From: Acidimicrobiales bacterium
GTDB taxonomy: Bacteria > Actinomycetota > Acidimicrobiia > Acidimicrobiales > SHLQ01
Length of the DNA: 13,454 nt
Assembly (NCBI GenBank): GCA_013002375.1
Contig: JABDJW010000007.1
Location: 1-13,454, forward strand
Direction of reading: 5' to 3'
This document shows, one piece after another, positions 5,999-12,571 of this stretch (within the stretch, counting starts at the first letter, position 1; every line of letters starts with the position of its first letter). A program made the position numbers and the translations under genes. The notes under the pieces are model-generated. The model was given only the letters and a program-made list of their open reading frames with translations, did no database searches and was not told where the DNA came from.

Positions 5999-7168
5999 AT
6001 GGCCGCTGATCTCTTCGACCGATTCACCGTCATCGACGTCGACACCCATCTCACCGAGCCGCCCGACACCTGGACGGCGCGTATGCCCAAAGCACAACAC
6101 GACGATGTGCCGCACATCGAACGAATCAACGGCCAGGACACATGGATGGCCGGCGGCAACCGACTGGGCGCGCCAGGGTTCTACTCGATGGCCGGTTTCG
6201 ACGGACTCATGCCGCTCAAGATCCCGCAGACCTTCGACGAGATCGCCCCTTCGATGTATGACGCCGAGGCTCGGCTGGCCTTCATGGACGAGCAGGGCAT
6301 CCACGCGCAGGTGCTGTACCCCAACGTCGGCGGGTTCGGGAACGGCTATTTCCTCAACCTGCCGGACCGACAGCTGGCCAACGACTGTGTCACCGCATAC
6401 AACGACTTCCTCACCGACTGGACCAGTGCCGATCCGGCCCGGCTGGTCGCGATCACCGCGGTGCCGTTCTGGGATGTCGACCTCGCGGTCGGCGAGATCG
6501 AGCGGTGCGCGGCCCAGGGGCACAAGGCGGTCAACTTCTGCAACCAGCCCCAGGACTACGGCCAACCACCATTGGGTCACCCGCACTGGGACCCGATCTG
6601 GCGGACCTGCCAGGACGCCGGCCTCTCGGTCAGCTTCCACGTCGGCGGCGGCAACATGGGAACGCAAATGCAGGACACCGCCGAGATGGGCTGGATGACG
6701 AACTTCGCCAAGGTCTCGTCGCTCATCTTCATGGACAACATGCGTTGCATCGCCGATCTGATCTTCGGCGGGGTCTGCCATCGGTTCCCGACGCTGAACC
6801 TGGTCTCGGTCGAATCGGGCGCAGGCTGGATTCCCGCGGCGCTGGAGACGATGGACTGGCAGTGGCGCAACGGTGGTGTCGGGCTCGAGCACCCGGATTA
6901 CGAGCTCTTGCCGAGCGAGTATTTCGAACGGCAGATCTACGGCTGCTTCTGGTTCGAGGAAGACGGCGCCCGGTTCGCCCTGGATCGTTATCCCGACAAC
7001 CTGATGTACGAGACCGACTATCCGCACCCCACGTGCCAGCACCCGGGCCCGCAGACACCGGCGCGGTTCCCTCGCGACTATGCCACCGACACGCTCGGTG
7101 AACTGGATGATGCGGTCTTGGCCAAGGTGCTGCACGACACGGCGGCATCGATCTACGGACTGGCCTAG
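5999..7168 (+). CDS. Amidohydrolase-2 family metal-dependent hydrolase/decarboxylase
   Basis: A 389-residue cytosolic TIM-barrel enzyme of the amidohydrolase-2 (ACMSD-like) family, whose members hydrolyse or decarboxylate aromatic and other carboxylated substrates using one metal ion. Seen: the N-terminal DVDTHLTEP strand with Asp15 and His17 (D-x-H in place of the H-x-H of classical ACMSD), SFHVGGG with His214, VESGAGWIP with Glu272, and the terminal ETDYPHP with Asp340. These are the expected metal and catalytic positions. Length fits the family. The ATG at 5999 is set by the promoter spacing and by the start of homology-like sequence at FTVIDVDTH. The stop overlaps the next gene's GTG (TAGTG), so the two are probably translationally coupled. 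The substrate cannot be read from the sequence. Neighbouring CoA enzymes suggest a role in breaking down an organic acid or cyclic compound; that is inference. Confidence 0.93.
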   Translation: MAADLFDRFTVIDVDTHLTEPPDTWTARMPKAQHDDVPHIERINGQDTWMAGGNRLGAPGFYSMAGFDGLMPLKIPQTFDEIAPSMYDAEARLAFMDEQGIHAQVLYPNVGGFGNGYFLNLPDRQLANDCVTAYNDFLTDWTSADPARLVAITAVPFWDVDLAVGEIERCAAQGHKAVNFCNQPQDYGQPPLGHPHWDPIWRTCQDAGLSVSFHVGGGNMGTQMQDTAEMGWMTNFAKVSSLIFMDNMRCIADLIFGGVCHRFPTLNLVSVESGAGWIPAALETMDWQWRNGGVGLEHPDYELLPSEYFERQIYGCFWFEEDGARFALDRYPDNLMYETDYPHPTCQHPGPQTPARFPRDYATDTLGELDDAVLAKVLHDTAASIYGLA

Positions 7169-7932
7169 TGGAGGTACCCGAGCTCGGCTCGCCCGGCCTG
7201 GTCGTCCACATCGACAACGGTGTACTGCATGTCCGAATCGATCGGACCGATCGGCGCAACGCCTTCACCCAGGACATGTACCGCGGCCTGAAGCGGGCTG
7301 CGATCCACGTCGACCGGACCCTCGGTCTCGACGCGCTGTGCCTCACCGGCACCGGCGAGTGGTTCGGCGCCGGCGGTGACATGGCCGGCCAGGGGGCGAC
7401 CGACGACACCTTGGTCGCGGAGTGGGACCCGACCGATCACTTCCCCTTCCGACACTTCGAGCGATGCCGCAAACCGATCGTCACCAAGATCAATGGCGTC
7501 TGTCAGGCCGGCGGGCTCAACCTGGTGATGTACAGCGACATCTCCATCGCGTCGGACCGAGCCACCTTTCGGGTGCCGGAGCTGCTCCGCGGTGCGCCCG
7601 ACGCGTGGATGGCCGCTCGGCTGGCCGAGCATGTGGGCTTGGCGCGGGCCAAGTATCTGTACTTCACCGCCGCCCGGTTCGATGCGGCCGAGGCCGCCGC
7701 GATGGGGTTGGTCGGCAAGGTCGTGCCCCACGACGAACTCGACGCGCACGTCGAGTGGGTACTCGAGCAGATTCGACGCACCGGGCCCACGGCGCGGGCC
7801 GAGATCAAACGGGACTTCAATCAGCGGTTGCCCGAACCCGATGCCAACATGTTCAGCCGCATGATCGGCTCGGCCGAGATGGCCGAGGGCATGCGAGCGT
7901 TCGTCGAGAAGCGCCCACCCGAGTGGCCCTAG
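7168..7932 (+). CDS. Enoyl-CoA hydratase/isomerase (crotonase) family protein, atypical active site
   Basis: A 254-residue cytosolic crotonase-fold protein acting on an acyl-CoA thioester. It starts at GTG 7168, overlapping the amidohydrolase stop by one base. The oxyanion-hole segments are present: FGAGGDM near residues 66-72 and the Gly-Gly of NGVCQAGGLNL (109-119). Aligned by eye to rat mitochondrial enoyl-CoA hydratase, the first catalytic Glu (Glu144, in GGGCEL) is Asn118 here (GGLNL). The second (Glu164, in PEILLG) is kept as Glu138 (PELLRG). The usual G-x-P-G-A-G-G loop after it reads GAPDAWM. A simple hydratase needs both acids, so this is more likely an isomerase, hydrolase, decarboxylase or ring-cleaving member of the superfamily. 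Its 3' end is 5 bp from the end of the convergent CoA-transferase gene. Confidence 0.92.
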   Translation: MEVPELGSPGLVVHIDNGVLHVRIDRTDRRNAFTQDMYRGLKRAAIHVDRTLGLDALCLTGTGEWFGAGGDMAGQGATDDTLVAEWDPTDHFPFRHFERCRKPIVTKINGVCQAGGLNLVMYSDISIASDRATFRVPELLRGAPDAWMAARLAEHVGLARAKYLYFTAARFDAAEAAAMGLVGKVVPHDELDAHVEWVLEQIRRTGPTARAEIKRDFNQRLPEPDANMFSRMIGSAEMAEGMRAFVEKRPPEWP

Positions 7933-7937
7933 GCGGC

Positions 7938-9197
7938 TCAGTTCGAGTGGCCGAAGGCACCTGACGAGCGCAGCGCGGCGATGGCGTCGGCGTCGAGGCC
8001 CAGGACCTCGGCCATGACATCGTCGGTGTGTTCGCCCACCGTCGGTGCCATCGTCGGCGCGGGGAGGGCCTCGCCGTTCACGAAGACCGGGAGCGGCAGT
8101 TGTTCGGAGCCGCAGTCGTCGATGTTGGTCCAGGGCAGTCGATGGGCGAACTGGGGATCCTCGCCGACGTTCTTCGGCGTGTTGACCGGGGCGATCGGGG
8201 TGTTCTGTTCGTTCGAGAAGGCGAGCCACTCCTGGCTGGTCTTGGTCTTGAAGATGTCGCGCAGCTCGATCTGCAGCTCGGTGTTGCCTCGGGCGTGGTC
8301 GGCGTAGGTCGATCCCGGGTATTTCTCGAAAAGCTCCGGCCGCCCGACCCCCTCACAGAAGTTCTTCCAGAAGGCTTGCTCGCTGGCCATGAAGAGCACG
8401 TGGCCGTCAGAGGACTCGTACATCTGGTAGCGCACGCCCTCCCACATGCCCCCGAGCCCCGGGGCGCGGCGTTCGTAGTCGTCGGCCGCGTTTCCGGTCA
8501 CCGTTTCCTCGTCGCGCTCGTAGGCCTTCCATGTCTCGATGCGGTACCAGTCCATGTAGGCCGCGGCGTCGGATTGGGCGAGCTCCATCTGGCTGCCGTG
8601 GCCGGTGTCGCGAGCCGAGATCACGCCGGCGAGGATCGCGACCGCGCCGAGCATTGGCCCGACGTTGATGCCCACGTTGGGCATGGTCGGTGGGATGCGG
8701 CAGAAACCGTCGTCGTCGACGACCGGATTCACGATGCCGGCCCAGGTGTCGTAGGCGATGCCGTGGCTCGGCATGTCCTTGTAGGGGCCACTGGAGCCGT
8801 ACCCCGAGAGGGTGCAGAAGACCAGCTTCGGGTTGAGCTCCGACAAGACGTCGTAACCCAGGCCCAGCCTGGCGAGGGTGCCGGGGCGCATGGCCTCGAC
8901 GACGACGTCGGCCCCCGCCACGAGGTCCTTGTAGACCTGCAGGCCCTCGGGCGTCTTGAGATCGAGGGTGATGCTCCGCTTGTTGCGATGGGTGTGCAGG
9001 TGCAACAGGGAGACGCCGTCGATGATCGGCCAGGTCATCTGGCGGATGTAGTCGCCCTTCGGCGGTTCGACCTTGATGACGTCGGCGCCCATGTCGGCCA
9101 GAAATGTTGCGATCTGGCCGGGGCCGAGCAGCGAGCTTTCGATCACCCGCACGCCCTCGAGCAGTCCAGAGCGCGGTACATCTCGTCGGTTGGTCAT
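7938..9197 (-). CDS. CaiB/BaiF family (class III) CoA-transferase
   Basis: A 419-residue cytosolic protein of the family that moves CoA between carboxylic acids (formyl-CoA transferase type) or racemises acyl-CoAs. Seen: the N-terminal GVRVIESSLLGPGQIATFLADMGADVIKVEPP Rossmann-like CoA-binding segment (described here in part: ADMGADVIKVEPP, 34-46), RNKRSITLDLKT near 71-82, VVEAMRPGTLARLGLGYD near 100-116, SGYGSSGPY near 131-139, and the C-terminal TPIAPVNTPKNV. Where most members have Gly-Tyr/His-Asp (the acyl-carrying Asp169 of formyl-CoA transferase), this protein has Ser-His-Gly (144-146). The nearest acid is Asp150 in HGIAYD. Start at ATG 9197 is supported by a GGAGG box (complement of 9202-9206) 4 nt upstream. 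The gene is convergent with the crotonase gene. Confidence 0.93.
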   Translation of the reverse strand: MTNRRDVPRSGLLEGVRVIESSLLGPGQIATFLADMGADVIKVEPPKGDYIRQMTWPIIDGVSLLHLHTHRNKRSITLDLKTPEGLQVYKDLVAGADVVVEAMRPGTLARLGLGYDVLSELNPKLVFCTLSGYGSSGPYKDMPSHGIAYDTWAGIVNPVVDDDGFCRIPPTMPNVGINVGPMLGAVAILAGVISARDTGHGSQMELAQSDAAAYMDWYRIETWKAYERDEETVTGNAADDYERRAPGLGGMWEGVRYQMYESSDGHVLFMASEQAFWKNFCEGVGRPELFEKYPGSTYADHARGNTELQIELRDIFKTKTSQEWLAFSNEQNTPIAPVNTPKNVGEDPQFAHRLPWTNIDDCGSEQLPLPVFVNGEALPAPTMAPTVGEHTDDVMAEVLGLDADAIAALRSSGAFGHSN

Positions 9198-9223
9198 CGA
9201 GCCTCCAAAGTTTTCCCGGCACG

Positions 9224-9252
9224 ACTATGGCGCGGCTGATCGCTTTTCTCCA
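9224..9252 (-). promoter_or_regulatory. Possible promoter of the CoA-transferase gene
   Basis: On the minus strand TGGAGA (complement of 9247-9252; 4 of 6 matches to -35) and CATAGT (complement of 9224-9229; 4 of 6 to -10) are separated by 17 bp. The predicted start, about 20 nt before the ATG, leaves room for the GGAGG ribosome binding site at 9202-9206. This would make the CoA-transferase independent of the GGDEF-EAL gene that ends at 9305. The match is modest. Confidence 0.35.
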
Positions 9253-9288
9253 GCCCGGCGGCCGAGCCATGATCCAGCCCGGCGGCCG
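9249..9288. repeat. 16-bp direct repeat, 24-bp period
   Basis: TCCAGCCCGGCGGCCG occurs exactly at 9249-9264 and 9273-9288. It lies in the 107-bp gap between the end of the GGDEF-EAL gene and the start of the CoA-transferase gene, touching the candidate -35 box. It could be a regulatory site or a small local duplication. No coding meaning is apparent. Confidence 0.6.
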
Positions 9289-9304
9289 CGAGGAAGCAGC
9301 TCGG

Positions 9305-11359
9305 TCAGGCGATCTGTTGCGTCGCGACCGAGAAGCTCGACATCGACAACCATTTGGCGAGCTGGGCCGCGGTGAGCGGGCGGGTGATGAGGTAGCCCTG
9401 CATCTCGTGGCAGCCGAGGGCATGCAGGATCTGCACGGTGTCGAGTTCCTCGACGCCCTTGGCGATGAGTGAGATGTTCAGTTCGGCGGCCATCGCGATC
9501 AGGCTGCGCACGATGGCGCGGCTGGCGGTGCTCTCGCCCACGGTCTGGATGAGTTTGCGGTCGAGCTTGAGCGCGTCGACCGGTGTCGCTCGGAGGTGCG
9601 ACAGCGAACCGGTGCCGGTACCGAAGTCGTCGAGGGTCACGCCGACGCCGAGCTGGCGCAGATTGCGAAGCACATCGGTGTCCGACAGCTGGCTGTCGCT
9701 CACGTAGCGGTCGTCGAACTCCACCTGCACCGACGAGGTCTTGAGTTGGTGGCTCCGGATCCGGTTGGCGAGGTAGTCGGGCAGTTCCTCGTCGAGCAAG
9801 GCGAGCGGCAACAGGTTGAGGGCCACCGGCATGGCATACCCGGCTCGCTGCCAGCGAGCGCAGTCGCGCAGCGTCTTGTTGATCAGCAGTTTGTTGAGTG
9901 CGGTCGAGAGTTCGCCGTCTTGGACCAGCGGAACGAACTCGCCCGGCATGAGCAGACCGCGTTTGCGGTGGGGCCACCGCACGAAGGCCTCGATGCCCAT
10001 GACGTTGCGGGTTCGGGTGTTGACCCACGGTTGGTAGTGCACGATGAGCTCGTCGTGGTCGATCGCGTCGCGCAGTTCGACCAGCATCGACTGGCGGCCG
10101 TGGTTCTCTTCTCGATTGTCGGGGTTGTAGATCGCGACCCCGAGCGAATTGCGTTTCGCGTTGTACATCGCCCCGTCGGCTCGTTCGATCAGGTCCTCGT
10201 AGTGGGTGGCGTGCTCGGGGGCCAGGGCCACACCGAAACTGGCGCCGACGTTCAAGGTGTTGCCCTCGACCTCGAACGGCAGCCTGACTTCGGCCAGTAC
10301 GTGTTCGAGTACTCGCGTGATCGATTCGTGCTCGAATTCTCCTTCGAGGAACATCGCGAATTCATCGCCACCGAGTCGAGCCACGGTGTCCTCGGGGCGG
10401 ACCGATTTGTTCAGTCGTTCGGCGACCACCTTGAGCACGACGTCACCGACTTGATGGCCGAGGTGGTCGTTGATCCGCTTGAATCCGTCGAGGTCGATCA
10501 CGACCAGTGCGCTGGCGCGACCGGCGGCGACCGAGGTGGTGACCCTCTCCCGGAATGGCCGACGGTTGGGGAGGCCGGTCAGGCCATCGTGGTTCGCTTC
10601 ATGCTCCCGGCTGCTGGCCCGCAGGGTTGTCTGGTGGACGGTGAGCGCGTTTACCAACAGCAGCGGCAGCAGGGCCAGGCTCCGTTCGGCCACGACCACC
10701 GAGATCGGCGCGAGGGTCAGAACTGCGGCGTCGGTCAGGATGGTCTTGGGGATCGAACTGAACACGCCGAAGCCGTTGAAGAAGTCGTCTTCGTCTGCCG
10801 ACCGGCCGGCGGTGAGGGCGTGGGTGATCACCACTGCGGCGACCGCGGCGAAGGCGTTCAGCAGCCAGCGGGCATCCACCGGGGCATTGCTGACGAGGGT
10901 CGTCTGCTGACCGGTGATCGACACGACGATGGCGCCGGCCGCGACCGACACGACCATGCGGCTCGACTCGAAGAGGCCGATCATCGTGTCGCGGGAGCTG
11001 ATCACGCTGGTGACGAACGATGTCACCGCCAGCGCCAACAAGGCGAGCAGCGGAGCGCCCGACAGCACCATGGCCGAAGCGAACACCCACGAGAACGATC
11101 GGTTGATGTCGGCCGCGTCGGGCCACCAGATGGCGGCCAGCTGGGTCAGGACCAGGCTGACGATGAACAGCATCACCGTCGAGGATTCGAGGATGGGGAA
11201 GAACAGGAACTCCTGGATCCAGAGCACCGCGCCGAACAACATGATGGCGGCGATGGCCAGCGCCATCGTCGATTCGGGCGCGGTCGATCCGAGTGGGTTG
11301 TCAGCTCGCGGCTGATGCAACTCCGCCTTCGCGCGGCGAAGGCCTGGGACCGTACTCAT
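9305..11359 (-). CDS. Membrane GGDEF-EAL protein; active-looking cyclase, degenerate EAL
   Basis: A 684-residue inner-membrane signalling protein for cyclic di-GMP. Residues about 33-240 hold roughly six or seven hydrophobic segments, a sensor region I cannot assign to a named MASE family. The GGDEF domain (about 255-415) starts with HDGLTGLPNRRPF and has an intact GGDEF (330-334). An RxxD inhibitory site (RPED, 321-324) lies five residues before it. So it should make c-di-GMP from two GTP with product inhibition. The EAL domain (about 425-675) keeps HYQP, Asn515, Glu547, DDFGTG (577-582), Lys598 and the QGY/RPL motif (Gln654). However, EAL reads EAF (457-459), and the AEGVE loop reads AKGVE with Lys634 at the position of the proposed general base. 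Hydrolysis is therefore unlikely; ligand binding remains possible. No Shine-Dalgarno is seen at the ATG. A TATTCT hexamer 4 nt upstream hints at a leaderless start. The gene lies 75 bp downstream of ltaE on the same strand. Confidence 0.95.
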   Translation of the reverse strand: MSTVPGLRRAKAELHQPRADNPLGSTAPESTMALAIAAIMLFGAVLWIQEFLFFPILESSTVMLFIVSLVLTQLAAIWWPDAADINRSFSWVFASAMVLSGAPLLALLALAVTSFVTSVISSRDTMIGLFESSRMVVSVAAGAIVVSITGQQTTLVSNAPVDARWLLNAFAAVAAVVITHALTAGRSADEDDFFNGFGVFSSIPKTILTDAAVLTLAPISVVVAERSLALLPLLLVNALTVHQTTLRASSREHEANHDGLTGLPNRRPFRERVTTSVAAGRASALVVIDLDGFKRINDHLGHQVGDVVLKVVAERLNKSVRPEDTVARLGGDEFAMFLEGEFEHESITRVLEHVLAEVRLPFEVEGNTLNVGASFGVALAPEHATHYEDLIERADGAMYNAKRNSLGVAIYNPDNREENHGRQSMLVELRDAIDHDELIVHYQPWVNTRTRNVMGIEAFVRWPHRKRGLLMPGEFVPLVQDGELSTALNKLLINKTLRDCARWQRAGYAMPVALNLLPLALLDEELPDYLANRIRSHQLKTSSVQVEFDDRYVSDSQLSDTDVLRNLRQLGVGVTLDDFGTGTGSLSHLRATPVDALKLDRKLIQTVGESTASRAIVRSLIAMAAELNISLIAKGVEELDTVQILHALGCHEMQGYLITRPLTAAQLAKWLSMSSFSVATQQIA

Positions 11360-11407
11360 GGAAAGAATATCGGCCGTGCTGAGGCGTCACTGTACCGAAA
11401 GCTGCCC

Positions 11408-11419
11408 GCCGAATTCGGC
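11408..11419. other. 12-bp perfect palindrome between ltaE and the GGDEF-EAL gene
   Basis: GCCGAATTCGGC is a perfect dyad in the 75-bp gap (11360-11434) between ltaE and the GGDEF-EAL gene. It could be an operator for the downstream gene or a short terminator stem, but a 12-bp palindrome in GC-rich DNA can also arise by chance. No T-run follows on the minus strand. Confidence 0.3.
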
Positions 11420-11434
11420 CGGGTCTTCAGTGTT

Positions 11435-12448
11435 TCAAAGGCTCTGCAGCACCGTGGCGAACGCCGTTCGGGCCTGGTCGAGGTCGGCATCGGTGATATC
11501 GAGATGCGTCACCAGGCGAAGCGTACGGCCCGGCGTTATGTGTACGCCTTCTTTCCGCATCTGCTCGGCCAATTGGGTCGGATCGATCGAGTTGTCCAGC
11601 GTCACGAAGACCATGTTGGTCGCGTGAATCACCGCGTGGATGCCGGGGCAGTCCTGAAGCGAAGCGGCCAGTTCCTCCGCCCGGCGGTGATCGTCGACCA
11701 ACCGATCGCGATGGTGATCGAGAGCGTGGCGGCACGCGGCGGCAAGGATGCCGGCCTGGCGCATTCCGCCGCCCAACATCTTGCGCCAGCGCCGCGCGCT
11801 GGCCACCCGCGCGGCATCGCCGACGAGCACCGAGCCGACCGGCGCGCCCAACCCTTTCGACAGACAGACCGACACGGTGTCGAACGGTTCGGCCAACGCG
11901 GCGATGTCGGTCGCAGCCGCGGCGGCGGCGTTCCAGAGGCGGGCGCCGTCGAGGTGGAGCCGGAGATCGCGCCGACGGGCCAACGCCGCCGCGTCGGCCA
12001 CGTACTGGGGGTCGAGGACGTGGCCGTCCTTGGTGTTCTCCAGGGCCAGCAAAACCGTATTGGCGAAATGGGTGTCGGGTGGCTTGATCGCGGCTTCGAC
12101 CTCGGCCAGGTCGAACTGGCCGGCGCGGTCCAGCCTCAGCGGTTGCGGCTGGATGCTGCCGAGGACCGCGGCACCGCCGGCCTCGTACTTGTAGGTGTGG
12201 GCGGTCTGGCCGACGATGTACTCGTCGCCGCGTTCGCAGTGCGCCAGAAGCGCGCAGAGGTTCGACTGCGTGCCCGACGGAACGAACAACCCGGCCGCCT
12301 TGCCCAACAACGACGCGGTGAATTCCTCGAGTTCGTTGACGGTGGGGTCCTCGCCGTACACGTCGTCGCCCACCGCCGCGGCTGCCATCGCCTCGCGCAT
12401 CGACGGCGTCGGGCGGGTGACGGTGTCACTACGGAGGTCGATGAGCAT
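11435..12448 (-). CDS. ltaE: Low-specificity L-threonine aldolase
   Basis: A 337-residue cytosolic PLP enzyme that splits L-threonine or L-allo-threonine to glycine and acetaldehyde. The start at ATG 12448 gives MLIDLRSDTVTRPT, the typical N-terminus, and a length close to E. coli LtaE. The reading frame stays open for 128 more codons upstream, but that part overlaps the sulfatase start region and has no homology-like content. Seen: GDDVYGEDPTVNELE (27-41), FVPSGTQSN (55-63), His84, HLDGAR (165-170) with Asp167 expected to contact the PLP nitrogen, and SVCLSKGLGAPVGS with Lys198 as the PLP Schiff-base lysine (Lys197 in E. coli). GGGMRQAG (226-233) is also present. No ribosome binding site precedes the start; AATGAT ends 6 nt before the ATG and may be a leaderless -10. 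It diverges from the sulfatase gene. Confidence 0.95.
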   Translation of the reverse strand: MLIDLRSDTVTRPTPSMREAMAAAAVGDDVYGEDPTVNELEEFTASLLGKAAGLFVPSGTQSNLCALLAHCERGDEYIVGQTAHTYKYEAGGAAVLGSIQPQPLRLDRAGQFDLAEVEAAIKPPDTHFANTVLLALENTKDGHVLDPQYVADAAALARRRDLRLHLDGARLWNAAAAAATDIAALAEPFDTVSVCLSKGLGAPVGSVLVGDAARVASARRWRKMLGGGMRQAGILAAACRHALDHHRDRLVDDHRRAEELAASLQDCPGIHAVIHATNMVFVTLDNSIDPTQLAEQMRKEGVHITPGRTLRLVTHLDITDADLDQARTAFATVLQSL

Positions 12449-12508
12449 CACCGCATCATTGCAGGTTCGCTCCGACCCCGAACGCACGGGAACGACAGGT
12501 CCCGGCAC

Positions 12509-12514
12509 TATGAT
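12509..12514 (+). promoter_or_regulatory. -10-like box of the sulfatase gene
   Basis: TATGAT matches 5 of 6 positions of the -10 consensus and lies in the 123-bp gap between divergent ltaE and the sulfatase. I see no good -35 hexamer 16-18 bp upstream. Transcription from here would give a leader of about 50 nt containing a small GGCCG/CGGCC hairpin (12529-12541) before the ribosome binding site. Confidence 0.4.
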
Positions 12515-12560
12515 CTGAGCTTCGTCGCGGCCGATTCGGCCCGACCACCGTTGTTGCTCG

Positions 12561-12565
12561 AGGAG
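12561..12565 (+). promoter_or_regulatory. Ribosome binding site of the sulfatase
   Basis: AGGAG lies 6 nt before the GTG at 12572 and fixes that GTG as the start, just ahead of the twin-arginine signal. Confidence 0.8.
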
Positions 12566-12571
12566 ACCAGC

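Noticed and set aside
7168..7932. Assignment as an ordinary enoyl-CoA hydratase
   Set aside because: The first catalytic Glu is Asn in the manual alignment, so only the superfamily name is justified.
11388..11432. CACTG/CAGTG inverted pair flanking the palindrome at 11408-11419
   Set aside because: The two dyads are not concentric and the arms are only 5 bp, which is expected by chance.
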